A stretch of DNA of 37,375 nt from Rhizoclosmatium globosum (lineage: Eukaryota; Chytridiomycota; Chytridiomycetes; Chytridiales; Chytriomycetaceae), in assembly GCA_002104985.1 (NCBI GenBank), contig MCGO01000300.1, forward strand, positions 1 to 37,375, given 5' to 3'. A program made the position numbers and the translations under genes. The stretch's first letter is position 1; each line of letters starts with the position of its first letter. Below the pieces are notes generated by a model, which ran no database searches, had not been told where the DNA came from, and saw only the letters and a list, made by a program, of their open reading frames with translations. Positions 8,213 to 19,541 of the stretch are shown here, piece by piece.

Positions 8213-10846
8213 TCATAGAGGAATAGAGCGCTCTGCGACATAGCGATTGTATCGCTCTCGTATTTCTGTCACAGCGACCTTGAAAGCAAATCGGTCTCCC
8301 AAAATATCTATCTGCGCTGCATTGACAATATCATCGACAGATGCTTCCATCAGAATACGGCCGTTAATTTTGTGTTCTGTATAAATCGTGATTAGCAATA
8401 AACTAAACAGGAAAATGTAATCCTACTTGTGACATTTGAAGCAGTGTGGTCATCCATACCAGCCCCACTCACAACCCATCTCGCAACATCTTCAACACCC
8501 CAAGCCCTCACATCATGTGATAGTCCATAAACACCATGAACTTCAACATACTGAATCGGCGATTGATGATCCCCTTTAAGAGGAAGTGCTGGAGCTTCCA
8601 ACCGAGAATTACTAATGGCTAATGGCTCTGGAATCCGACCATCAGCGACATTCGACACGTCAGGATACTGCGGTGGCTCCGAGACCCGCGTCCCAACACT
8701 TTTACTTGGCGACGACTCGCGACTACTGACAGGTGTTGGTACATTTGGCTTCGTCGAAAGCACGTTCAAATAATGCGGCAAATCATGTTCACTGATTGGC
8801 ACACTCTGCCCACGCGACGGTGCTCCAACTTGAGCAACGCTTTCGTTCTTGAATGGCACAGATATACCGTGAACCACAACTCCACGCGGACCTTGTCTCG
8901 CACTATCATCCTTTAAAGACACAGATAAGCCATTAATCACAACATCTCTAGGCGTCGTGGCCCCAACAACAGGCACATTCCTGGCACCGTTATTCTTCAA
9001 CGCCAAAGTCCTCCCCCGTCCAGTTCCACGCCTCGTAATTTCCACGTCCCCAGTTCCAACAAACACATTCCGTTCGCTCTCTGTCTTCAGCGGAATCGGC
9101 CCAGGCTCATCAACTCCAGGCAAAGGACTCTCCCTTGGTCCTGCGTTCAAGTTTCCATTCTCAGGTATAAATGTTGCATCCCGCGTGACATCAAAGTTGA
9201 CAACAATTCCAATTTCATCAGTTGGTAAGCGAACCGTAATTTCAGGACCAACGTTTTCATTTTGTGGATATCCTGATGAATTCATCTCAGGAGTGTCGAA
9301 CGTTGATGTAGTTTGGTAAATGATACCATCCCTTACTGGTTGTGGCGATGAATTAACCGTCCCATTCGACGCGATACGATTAACATCCGATCCAAGTTGG
9401 AGAAGATCCACTTTCCCAGAAAGATTTAGTTTCTCGCTCGATTGTCCAATATACGGCTCTGGTTCGGCAGTAAATGATATAGAAGACGACAACATAGGGG
9501 ATCCACTTTGTTGAGAACTCGTCGATAGACTGGATTGTTGTGGTTTGGGAAACAGTGGTCCGGACTCAAACCGCACAGACTTGCCAGATGTAGATCGAAG
9601 AGGAATTGGAACCTCTCGTGGCACGATTTGTCGAGCGTGAGTGTAACTACAAATTAATTAGCCTTAAATTCCTCGCAAAACCCAATTTCATACCTTCGAG
9701 GAGACTTATTTTCCTCAAAGTCGTGTGTGAACTCATGAGCAGACGGCCGTTTTTGAACAAACGGAAGCTCACTTGATTCATTTGTAGGCGCTCTTTGAAC
9801 TGAATCATCCCGACTTGAAAAGCGACGCGCCCTTTTCAACAAATTAGTTTTCGTCACGTAACCCCGATAATTATACTCACATATTCCTTAAGAACAACGT
9901 GATATCTCTCTGCGGCTGTCGGTAAACCGGAACCGAAGAACTGGCAACAGTCGATACACTATTTTCATGTGCCACTGACGGACTCTCCGTAAGTGCCTCG
10001 GCTGACGAATTGTATCCGGAACTATTTGCACTAAACGATGTAAGTTACAAAGGAACAGAAAACAGAATTAAGACCTTTTCCAGCTTTGATTCAATCGATT
10101 ATGCTTGTTTACAACACCAGCCTCTGAGGAATTTTTAAAAGCGGTTGAGCTGAATCGCACAAAGAAAACGTAGAAGCCGATTCCAATAAGTGCCAATAAT
10201 GCGATCACAAGCCCAACAACCAATCCAATAAATGCAGAGCTTGATTTAAAGTCTTCACTTACAGAAATTGGAGGAGTTGGCTGCGTTGCAACAGCAGTAG
10301 TTGACACAACACTCCCAACACGATCCAACATCCCAACCAACGACTCAAACTGCACAACATCAACTTTTCGAAAGTACTGCAAACTACTTCCAATACCAAC
10401 AACTCCAGGCGTTTGGCACCGTCCAACAGGGAAAGCCGTTAAATTACCCGTCCTGGCTGAACACAGCGCATCACGAAACACCTGCTGATTGACTACAACA
10501 CCATCGTCCGCAACCTGCCACGCAATCCACGTATTATTACCAAGAAACAAACACTGATCCATTGTGTAAAGCCCCAGACTCGCAACTGGCACAGAACATG
10601 CACTATCAACAAACAACAAATCAGCAGCGACCTTAGTCCCGTTTCCCTCGACAGTCGAAATAATTGATCCAATCGCATCTGTCGTCGAATTGGCACAGAG
10701 TCGAATAGATGATCCGTCCTTGTTGACTCCCTTTGCACAACCTGCAACTGAAGGTTCACACTTATCAACTGAAGTGACATTCGCCCAGAAAGGCTGGCTG
10801 AAGTCGCATAGTAACGCATTTGAATGCAGATCTACTTGGAGAGACA
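8213..10846 (-). CDS. Single-pass membrane protein with C-terminal SAM domain
   Basis: The N-terminal exon (about 10068-10846) encodes a Cys- and Asn-rich domain (several N-x-S/T sites), then one strong membrane segment (FIGLVVGLVIALLALIGIGF, near residue 215 from this start) followed by a basic, Ser-rich cytoplasmic region. Later exons (around 9860-10030, 9700-9840, 8430-9640) are low-complexity, Pro/Ser-rich and likely disordered. The last two exons form a SAM domain: VRAWGVEDVARWVVSGAGM ... EHKINGRILMEASVDDIV ... FKVAVTEIRERY. SAM domains mediate oligomerisation and signalling. The layout (outside domain, TM, tail, SAM) resembles a receptor or adaptor, but no ligand or family is recognised. 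I found no clear signal peptide upstream, so either an extra 5' exon is missed or it is a signal-anchor protein. Start at 10846 is uncertain. Confidence 0.7.
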
Positions 10847-11116
10847 TTCGCAATAGTCTTGTATGAGGTCGGTTAGAAGTTCTGGGTATTTGTAGAATCT
10901 CTAAACATAAAACATAAAAACGCTGAATACCACTGTTTAAGTGCAATAATGTCATAATTTGTATTTATATTCTTATAATTATTGCCAAAAATTGCAAGGA
11001 TGCATTGAACAAAGACAGTCAAACAAAAAACCTTACTATTATTCGAACTTACTCCACTTCCTTCCTCTTCTCTGAGGGTTAGGGTTAGGGTCCCTAAACT
11101 CCGAATCGTATAAAAT

Positions 11117-11190
11117 GGCTCCGCCCAGGCTCGAACTGGGGACCACCAGTGTGTTAGACTGGTGTGATAAACCAACTACACCACGGAACC
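11117..11190 (-). tRNA. tRNA-Val (AAC)
   Basis: The minus strand reads a 74-nt cloverleaf. The acceptor stem is GGTTCCG paired with CGGAGCC, and the anticodon stem is CCAGT/ACTGG around the loop CTAACAC (anticodon AAC, valine). The T arm has GTTCGAG. A TTTT run follows the 3' end, as expected for RNA polymerase III. No intron is present. Confidence 0.93.
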
Positions 11191-11315
11191 ACGACAATTT
11201 TGGTGATACTTGTTAGAAGACACATAATGCTATTAATCAAAGTTTCAGTATAAACCTGTGACACGTAAAATATGTATGTGAATGTGCTAAATCGCGACAT
11301 AAACCCATATTTTCT

Positions 11316-12408
11316 TTATTTCAACATCCTCAAAAACTCGGCCACAAACGCCATGGGAGAATCATCCAGGACGACAACATCGAAAGCATCCAAGTATTTT
11401 TGCAAGTATGTATCGGTGTCATGATTCAAGAATCCAATAGTGAGACTTGTGTCATGCGCGACACCATCTTTCATATTCAAGTCACCCAACGAATCACCCA
11501 TGAGAATCTTGCACAGTTTTTGTCAGAATACAAGTTTTAAAGCACAAACAAACGATATTCAGACACTCACAACATTAGGACGGCTTTCAATAGCAGCTTG
11601 GTAAGGCGCACCATGAACCCCCGACTCATTCTTGTTGAATGTATGAATCAAAGGATCCTCGAATCCAACACAAACGTCTTGCGAGTCAAACTTCATACGA
11701 TTCGACACGATATGAACATTCGGCAGTTTCAACGAATTCTGCTCAAGAATCTCTTTGATGACATCTGCAAGCACATGAATATGAGTCCACGAATCCAATG
11801 AAACTAAAGAGACAGACTCACCATAGATACCAGCAGAAAAGACCAAGAACGGCATATCGAGTTGATGACACACCTTCACCACATCAAAAACGCCATCCCG
11901 AAACACAACCGGTGCTTCAGTTTTAGCAACAATATCATGCAAGTCCGCGCGACTCAATTTCAAGTGTGTGATGCGTTCATGGGCCAGGGTCCACCATTCT
12001 TCCATCGCCTTGTACTTTTCCTCGAACGAAAGGGTGGTTGATATTTCCATTGGATAGTATTTCTTGTAGAGTTCGTCAGTCTTCTTTCTGAACTGGAGAG
12101 ATGTTAGTTTTGATGCTGTTCTAACAGTAACCATTGACAACCAGACCTCGTCCGAGACTCGGTGACTGCGGGTCAAGACAGCGTGCGTCGAAGGAGACCG
12201 GGTGCCGTTGTGCCAGAACTTGGTCATGGTCATGTCAAAGTCTGGTTGGGGTTAGCTGGGGACCTACTTAGGGTTAACACGTACCACTAATGACATGCAG
12301 TGACGAGGTTCCCTTAGCTTGAATGCTCGAAATCTTGGCTTTAACTGCATCTTCATTCTTGATTCGGATGAATGGCTGCGACTTGAGAAATGCAAACTGA
12401 TCACTCAT
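11316..12408 (-). CDS. Cytosolic 5'-nucleotidase III-like (UMPH-1 family, HAD fold)
   Basis: This enzyme removes phosphate from nucleoside 5'-monophosphates, usually pyrimidine ones, in the cytosol. The first exon (start ATG 12408, MSDQFAFLKSQ) splices into the next to form ISDFDMTMT, the HAD nucleophile motif DxDxT. Further family landmarks follow: FRKKTDELYKKYYPMEI, KAMEEWWTLAHE, FRDGVFDVV, FLVFSAGIYG, IVSNRMKFD, and the acidic HAD motif ILMGDSLGDLNM near the C-terminus, formed across the last splice. The five exons give roughly 300 residues, the usual length for the family. No targeting signal is seen. It lies head to head with the CHAP gene at 12531, sharing about 120 bp of promoter space. 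Confidence 0.9.
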
Positions 12409-12530
12409 TTTGGTTGATTCGAACTACTTTTTTGTGGCCAAGACTATTTTAATTCCGTTATGATACCGGTTTATTTATTGGACTATAAGTACGTGATTAT
12501 AACCCAATAAACGCCTAAAACTTCAATCAA

Positions 12531-13253
12531 ATGACTCCAAAGCCAGCCCAAACCAAATCCCTCCAACAACCCTTCCATTCACATACTCCACGATCCCCCT
12601 ATCTTACCAATATTATCCGTCTAATCAAGAGGTACGCACCTCCAATCCTTCTCACAATCTCACTCGTCGCCACCTTCCTCCAAACAAGCAAGTTCCACAA
12701 AATCACATCCAAACACCTTGAACCAGCCCCATTTGGCACTCTCCTCGGCACAACATTGAACGGCGTCCAAGTCTTTTCTTGCAACTCAACTGCCACCTCC
12801 CCAATCGAACCAAACTATGTCAACGGTATCTACACAGGCGAAAAGTGGCAATGCGTCGAACTCGCAAGACGGTACTTAATCATTACACAAAACATCACAT
12901 TCGACTCCATCGAAATGGCGTATGATATCTTTGATTTACCGAATTTTCAAGGCATCGATGGTTCATCAGTTCTGATATCGAAACATAAGAATACACTTAC
13001 CACGACAAGACCAGTCGTTGGATCTCTTCTTATTTGGGCATCACAAGGGTTTTATGTACCAACTGGTCATGTTGCTGTTATTACACACGTTGCAGACGAT
13101 TTCGTTGAAATTGCAGAACAGAATGTGCAAGACACAGTTTGGCTGCCAAACCAACACTATTCCCGTCGACTCTCCCTTATTTGTTCTCCGACCTGTACTA
13201 TTACTGATATATATGAGGGTGAAATTCTTGGTTGGATGACAGTTAAACAATAA
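12531..13253 (+). CDS. CHAP-domain amidase resembling the glutathionylspermidine amidase domain
   Basis: A single exon of 240 codons. After a basic, Pro-rich N-terminus a hydrophobic segment (PPILLTISLVATFL, about residues 41-54) could be a signal anchor. From about residue 65 it follows the amidase half of bacterial/kinetoplastid Gsp synthetase closely: PFGTLLGTTLNGVQVFSCN, then GEKWQCVELARRYL with the catalytic Cys, GSLLIWA, PTGHVAVITHV with the His, EIAEQNV, and a C-terminal EILGWMTV. The synthetase half is absent. The family cleaves amide bonds in glutathionylspermidine or peptidoglycan peptides; the substrate here is unknown. The absence of introns, unlike every neighbour of this size, and the bacterial-type relatives hint at horizontal acquisition (inference). 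Confidence 0.85.
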   Translation: MTPKPAQTKSLQQPFHSHTPRSPYLTNIIRLIKRYAPPILLTISLVATFLQTSKFHKITSKHLEPAPFGTLLGTTLNGVQVFSCNSTATSPIEPNYVNGIYTGEKWQCVELARRYLIITQNITFDSIEMAYDIFDLPNFQGIDGSSVLISKHKNTLTTTRPVVGSLLIWASQGFYVPTGHVAVITHVADDFVEIAEQNVQDTVWLPNQHYSRRLSLICSPTCTITDIYEGEILGWMTVKQ

Positions 13254-13335
13254 AGAAATATTTTGGCGGACTCTACTATCAAGTTTTCTGAAACTGTTAA
13301 TATATGTAGATTTATTCATTCAAATTCTAACTCAT

Positions 13336-15731
13336 TTACCACATGACAACACGATCCTCTGGAGGAATGTACATTTTATCACCTTCCTTAACATCAAACG
13401 CTTCATAGAACTGCTGAATGTTTTTTGCTAGGTTACAACGATATGGACCTGGTGCGTGAGGGTCAGTAGCGATTCGGCTGATGATAGCCTCATCAGTTCC
13501 CTTGAATTGCCAAATAACACTCCAGGATGAGAAGAGGATTCGGAACAACGCGTTGCGCTTCGCAACATCACTTCCAAAACGCTTTTCAATACGTCTCGCA
13601 AGGGATTGAACAGCAAGACTAATACCACCCAAATCAGCCAAGTTCTCACCCATAGTAAGCTTGTGGTTCATGTGGTGGACTTTACCAGTAGCTGGTTCCG
13701 TGAAAGACCATGGCTGTTTGGCCATCAAGTCACACTTGGCTTGGAAAAGTGCAGCGTCTTTCTCACTCCACCAATCATTCATGTTTCCGTTCTTGTCAAA
13801 CTTGCGTCCTTGGTCGTCGAAACCGTGAGTGATTTCGTGTGCAATGACAGCAGCAATTCCACCAAAGTTGACAGCATCCAAGACAATTTCATCGTCACCA
13901 ACTAAAGCACGGTCAGCTTCGTTCAACTTGAAAGCAACTTTTTCGATGGTGCTAGAATAAAATGGAGGCTGGATAATAGCAGCGGGGAAAACAATCTCGT
14001 TCTGGAGAGGGTTGAAGTATGCGCTGACAGTTTGTGGAGACATAAACCAACGATTCGAATCAACAGGTCCGTTTACTTTCTCAAGGAACTTGGTGTCATA
14101 AATGAACATCTTGACAGCTTTGTTGATTTCCCACAGGGAGAGTTCCGAGTTAATGACCAACTTGTCATAAGATTCCCATTTGTCCGGAAATCCAATCTTT
14201 GGAGTGAAACGAGCAAGCTTGGCAAGGGCAGCCTCTTTTGTTTGCTCCGTCAACCAATCGTTATTCTTGATAGACTCGTTCATCACATCGGTAACCTCGA
14301 CAATCATGTCATGGACGCGTTGTTTGTCATTGAGGGAGAAAAAGCGACCAACATATACTTGACCAAGAAGGAATCCAGCCCAAGAGTTGACAAGCTCCAC
14401 CGAGCGTTTTTCGTAGCTCTGCTGTTCCTTTTGACCACCCAACTTGCGGTTCTGGAAATCAAATACTTCTTCATCCAAAGCGCGAGTGGCGAACTTCGAA
14501 GCTCCAATAATAAGTTGGTATTGGAGGTAAGCCTTGAGATCTTCACGGTTCTCTTCAGCAAAGAGAATGGAAAACACACGACGGAAATAATCGCCATCAT
14601 GCACAATTACGCGGTAGTGATTGTCAGTTCCATCTGGATAGTTTTGGACGTAATTGGCATCCAAAGCTTCACGAACATTCAAGCTCGCAATCAAATTGTC
14701 CAAGAAAGCAGCAATACGCTCACGAGAAGTATCATCCAATGTCACATACTTCTCCTCCTCAGTATAGTTTGAAAGCTTATCCTCAAGACTTGCCAACGTG
14801 TTGATACCACTTGCAATCTCATCAAGAGTCGTGACAGTGTAGTATTTGGATCGCTCTCTCTGCTGATGGCTCTTCATCTGAATGTACGCCAATTTCGTCT
14901 CAAATCGAACAACAGCTTCCGCAAACCCAGAAACCAACTTGTCCTCCCCGACTAATTCAGCAACACGCTTGAGATGATCCAAAAACCAAGTACGCTTCCC
15001 TTCAAACTTTTCGTCATAGTAGTAATCGCGGGAGGGAAGTGACAAGCCGTATGGATGGAGGTTGAGGACCTCGTTCTTGGAGTCTTGGACAGACGCCAGA
15101 GAATAGAAGTAAAAAGGCGTTGCATATCCCAACTTGCGTGAAAGCGCCAAGTACGCGGCCAATTTCTCGTCATCTCCATCCAAGTGCTCATCAATCGTAG
15201 CAAGTCCCTCAGTAATAGGAGAATAAGAACCAGTTCCATTCTCCCACTCTTCGAAGCGCTTCAGAGAGGCTGACCAGATGGCGCACAACTTTTCCTCCTC
15301 TGGAGTCCGCTCCGTCTTGGCAGAAATCTCGTTAAGGAGAACAATCTGGTTCTTTGCACTTTCATCGCGAAGGGCTATCAAAGCTCCCCATGTAGAGTGC
15401 TGTTGTGTATTTGAAAAGAAGTAAGTAAGTAATAATTTTATGAAGGATCCAAGCAATTTAAGCAGGCAACTAACCTCTGGTGGAATGGCAGCTGATGGAT
15501 CGTTCAACCATTCACAGTTAACGTGGGCGTAAAGATCATCTTGGGGCCTTGGACGAACAACTGAGGACAGATGTGTGATCAAGACAAGTTGCGATAAAAT
15601 CACTCACCTCCAAAGAAGCTCTCATAAAAACTTGTAGTCGTAGTCTTGTGCTCCGTGGTTGTTGTTGAACCAGGCTTGGAGACTGTGGTGGTGGTGGTGG
15701 TTGCAATTTCAGTCTTCTTGTTCCAGGTCAT
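13336..15731 (-). CDS. M13 family (neprilysin-like) zinc metallopeptidase
   Basis: Three exons starting at ATG 15731 encode a short Thr-rich leader, DDLYAHVNCEWLND (the usual M13 start), and a long conserved body. The catalytic motifs are intact: VIAHEITHGFDDQGR (HExxH), then GENLADLGGI (ExxxD, third zinc ligand), with the substrate-binding motif VSAYFNP upstream (the family's NAY/FY is SAY here). The C-terminus ends VVMW where most members have CxxW. Length is near 740 residues, normal for M13. No membrane segment or signal peptide is seen, so this looks like a soluble PepO-type member rather than a type II membrane enzyme. M13 enzymes cut short peptides. The final exon is very long (15398-13336) and unbroken. 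Confidence 0.93.
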
Positions 15732-16075
15732 TTTTGATTGTTGGAATCCAAAGGGACTGAGAGCCACCTTTTAATAGTGGATGGAGATCTATGGTGTCGT
15801 GGGCCGCCAACAAAAAATTCGGCTTGGGCGCTTTCAATCGTGGGTGGATGGGTCAAACGCAACACTCAAAAAACAAATGTAAATGTTCCATGAGATTCTT
15901 TGAGACGATATGATTAAATATAGAATGTATACGGTACAATCTGGCCGCCACAGCAACATCATTACTGCCGATTTTCCCTCATTTGTTCTCTCTAGCCTCT
16001 TGTAGGTTGCCGCGATAATCGATTATGAATTTAATAATTTTGGTGACTCTATAAATTAAAGAAACAGTCTTTCAG
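15732..16075. other. Intergenic stretch, nothing recognised
   Basis: 344 bp between the start of the M13 peptidase gene and the end of the MBOAT gene. It holds A/T-rich sequence and presumably the peptidase promoter. No ORF, RNA gene or repeat is recognised. Confidence 0.6.
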
Positions 16076-17556
16076 TCAACGTAATATTATATTCGCACAC
16101 AAGTCACAACAGCCGTGGAAACATTTGCTACAGCTTTCCATGAAATGCCATCCCAATTCAGCGCCAAAGTCAAACAGTTTACATAGTCCATTAATCAAAC
16201 ATTCAGACACCCATCCGGCTTCCAACACACGACTTTCGATATACGGCCCCAAAAACAATGGACTCAAGAACCAGAGAGTTCCCATACTCCAACACCAACC
16301 AACTACCATTCCAAATGGAGAATGCGACACACCCTGTCTCCGAATCAAACGCAACCAGACACCTTCGAAGATCACCAACAAGCCATGTCCTGCAAAGAAC
16401 ATAAAGTTTCTACCACGCAGCGAGTAATCCAGTTCAGGAAGCAGTAATAAAAGAGTATACTCGTGAAATAAAGCACTAAACAGGAACGACGACATCGTTG
16501 CCGCCATTATTGCCAATCCAGATTGGATCGCTCTCCCATCTCCTGGTGGTTTCAGTTTCGAGTATATGGGTTCATAGGCTATCCGATGAAAGATGCACTT
16601 GACGGGATAATTCCAACGACGCGACCACTGCGAAACCGTATTATTATCTTAAAACAATTCCATTCAAACAATACACACGAATTCTCTCAGACTTGTCGAA
16701 AGGACGGGATGATCAAATATTTCTGTGAACGGAGCGTGAAGAAGAACGCACAGTGGGAGAGTTCCAAGAGTGTAAGCTGGGCATTCCGTTAGTACACACC
16801 TTAAAATCAACCCACACTCACCAAGATACAAAATACAATAAAACATCCCCCCATAAACAGCATGATCAACCCAAGCCCTCCAGTGCTCAATCGGATTTGG
16901 CAGGAACCACGCATCCACTCTCGTAACACCATACTTTCCAATCCAAGTCTTTGCACCCGCGTAAATCCCATAATGTAGTCCAACAGACACAGCTGTCTTT
17001 GCATACCATTTAAAATGACGTTCCCTCGGCCCAACAGTCTCAGGTTCCCACCCAGTCTTCTTCCCCCTTTTCCTCCTCTTCTTCTTCTCCCTCTTCCGAA
17101 TCGCCGCATTCGAACTCGTGACAAGAAACTCGACAAACTCTTTCAGACTCCACTTGCTCGATACAGTCCTACATCAGCCTCAGTTGTCAAACACCAAACA
17201 CCTCCAACACTCCAACACACGAACCTATCTATGCACGCAGCTTCCCACGACCTAAGCAGCAGAAAGAATGACAGTCCTTTCACACAACCGTCAATAACCT
17301 TGTTCCGAGTTTGAACAAGCAAAGGAACAAGGCCAAACAATCCTGTTGATGCAATCACTAATCCTCGACTCGAGTTTCGTTCACGTCGAATCAGTCGATG
17401 GTACAAAAGCGGTGATCCAACTAGGAGAAAAGGCTTATTGGCATCAGCGGGCAGTGTAAAAAGCAGAAGAAGAGTTACCAGTGAAACAGATGTTCTCAAA
17501 TCTGTTAAACCAAGCATTTCCTTTTTGAAAATGTAACCTATATAAATCTCATCCAA
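16076..17556 (-). CDS. MBOAT / wax-synthase-like O-acyltransferase
   Basis: A hydrophobic multi-exon membrane protein. Joining exons at 16670 and about 16620 restores LREF-WSRRWNYPVK, the tryptophan/arginine motif of fungal wax-synthase-like MBOAT enzymes, and the next exon carries FLFSALFHEY with the catalytic-type His. Other landmarks are EAACIDRF (first exon) and a very basic stretch KREKKKRRKRGKK before the central membrane segments. The family transfers acyl groups to alcohols or terpenoid hydroxyls in the endoplasmic reticulum, which fits several predicted membrane spans. The substrate is not predictable. The intron at about 16777-16821 is only 45 nt and in frame, so its retention would not break the protein. 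Start is at 17556, with a second Met at 17520. Confidence 0.8.
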
Positions 17557-17745
17557 CTTTTGTATTTCTCTTGAATACGTTTTAGTTTTAATTGGTTTGG
17601 TTCAGTGAAGGGTGTATATTTGTTACGATGCACCACTAAACACAATATGGAAATGAAAACAGCACAAGCCAATTCTTTAATTTCATGTTATATATATCGA
17701 AAAAGAAAATCTCACATATCCACACACACTCACATACGTCAATCG

Positions 17746-19319
17746 TCAATCGTCAAACACAACAACCTCATCTTCACTCTCTGCAGCAGGTTGACGCTGA
17801 TACTCTCGCACAATATGCACACCTCTTCCAGTCCGTTCCACAGACCGACTCGCACCTCTTTGTCCACTGCTACTCGACCTCTCCCTCGAAACAGTACGCT
17901 GAGGAAGGACAGGACCAGAAGCAACAGGAGCAACAGGAGGCGTACCAGCACTCTCCGGAACACCACCTCTGCTTCTCGAAACGCCTCGTCGAGCTGTGTA
18001 GCTGCTCGCCGGTGCAGCAGTAGTAACAGCAGGCTCAGGAACGTATTCTGTTCCTGCCTTGTTCGCAGCTTCCAGTGCTGCTCTCGCGGCCTTGTACTCT
18101 GCGTATGTTTTGAATTGGGTGATTGAGAGGGTAGACGCTTTCGGGATTGGGGATGGGGATTCCTTTGCGATGGGTGGTTGGTATTGAGGCTGTTGTTGCT
18201 GCTGTGGCTGGGTTGGTGGTTGGATTGGTGCAGCTGCGCGAGAGGGAGAAGCAGATGGAGAAGTTGCAGAATTGTTGTTTGAAGTACGAGGACGAGACGC
18301 AGCTCTGCGTGCAGCCGTTGGTGATGCATCACGGATACTGACGGAAGCAACAGCTGCAGTTACCGGTTCAACCTTTGGAGCCTCTGCCACAACTACTGGT
18401 GGAGAAACAACAGGTGGAGAAACGAGGGTTGGTGGCGCCTGGGCAACCACAACTGGTTTCTGTTGAACAACTGGAGCTTGTTGGACTGAAGGAGCGCTTC
18501 TTGCCACAACAACTTCGGCAGCAGTGGCAACATCATCGCCAGCTTCCTTGTCCAAATACTTTCCTCCAATTTCTCTGCGTCCCGTTGATCGCAATCCACT
18601 GCTGACATTGGTAGAATAGCTCATCAATTTAGTTGGCATAGCCCTCGCCTCCATCAACTGCTCCTCAGTAAACACTCTCTCGTTCTTTTCCGTCAATTTA
18701 GGACCAAGTAGTGGCCCCTGGAAGCCCTTTGCCGCAGCATGGCGGGACACTGAAAAGATGGTATTGATGACCTAAACCCACGATCAGCATCCCCTCAACC
18801 ATCCAACCCGAATCCACACAAAAAGCACCAACCTGGTTCATGTTCTTTGCCTCATACAAATCAATCGTCATGAATCGCTCGTGCGGAGGAACGCCCAACA
18901 ACTCAACCCGATCCAGAAAGAAGCCAATGTTCTCCATTTGTTTGAACGGCATTTTGCTCACAGCGATTTTGATTTGGTTGTTTGGAAGAATGTTGTTCAT
19001 CATCTGAATTGGAGAATTGGAGAATTGGAATTGGGACTTAGGGTTAGCTGACTAGTTGAGCATGCACCTTTCTTTGATACTGACCTGGCACAGGAGAACA
19101 CCGTCTTTGAGCGAGTCGTGAAAGTTGTCTGAGGGAAAGGCCGAGCCTGAAACAATCTCAATGAACTCGCGGGCTTCTCTTTCGCGGACTGGATCGTACT
19201 TGGCAGCAGCCTTTTCAGCCAACTAGTTTCATGGTTACTAAGTGTATTAGTACGATGCACTGCCACTGTACCTCCTTGTCTAGTCCATACAGAAGCTGCT
19301 CATTGTCTACTGAGGCCAT
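17746..19319 (-). CDS. Transgelin/calponin-like actin-binding protein
   Basis: Exon 1 (19319-19272) encodes MASVDNEQLLYGLDKE, the conserved start of calponin/transgelin proteins. Later exons give a single calponin-homology domain: FIEIVSGSAFPSDNFHDSL, KDGVLLCQMMNNILPN, FKQMENIGFFLDRVELLGV, FMTIDLYEAKNMNQV, and a final NERVFTEEQLMEA. A degenerate calponin-type repeat follows (SYSTNVSSGLRSTGRREIGG). The C-terminal half is a long Ala/Pro/Val/Ser/Gln-rich, probably disordered tail ending in acidic DEVVVFDD. In fungi such proteins (Scp1 type) crosslink actin filaments at cortical patches. The tail is longer than the usual short transgelin end. Cytosolic; no signals seen. Confidence 0.9.
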
Positions 19320-19541
19320 TTGTTGGTGTTGGTCTGTTTCCGAAACACTTCTTCCCCCTCGACTCCATCTCCAAATTGACAGGTCACAATTCGAAACAAG
19401 ATCACCTTTCCCCTTCCAACACTGAAACAAATGAGAATTCGTGCTTTATTACTGAGTTTTAATGCAAAGAAAAGAAAATAAAAGAAAGAGAGGCTGTGCA
19501 AAAAAGCGAGGAAATATTTAAAAAACTCTCAAGGAAAGGTT

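Noticed and set aside
11075..11090. TTAGGG-like run (about 2.5 copies) near the tRNA-Val gene, as an interstitial telomere
   Set aside because: Too few units, and single TTAGGG words occur by chance at other places in the window (about 12269 and 19036).
10873..11175. Minus-strand frame that could supply a signal peptide to the SAM protein
   Set aside because: Its only upstream ATG lies near the tRNA-Val gene and the frame runs through that tRNA, so it is unlikely to be coding.
12531..13253. Bacterial contamination as the source of the CHAP gene
   Set aside because: It is flanked on both sides by intron-containing fungal-type genes in one contiguous sequence and has similar codon use; transfer is possible but contamination is not supported.
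14032..14772. Plus-strand frame of 246 codons
   Set aside because: The antisense of the M13 peptidase coding sequence, with no recognisable protein.
17739..18350. Leucine-rich minus-strand open frame of 203 codons
   Set aside because: A shadow frame of the low-complexity transgelin tail; composition is only Leu/Arg/His/Gln runs.
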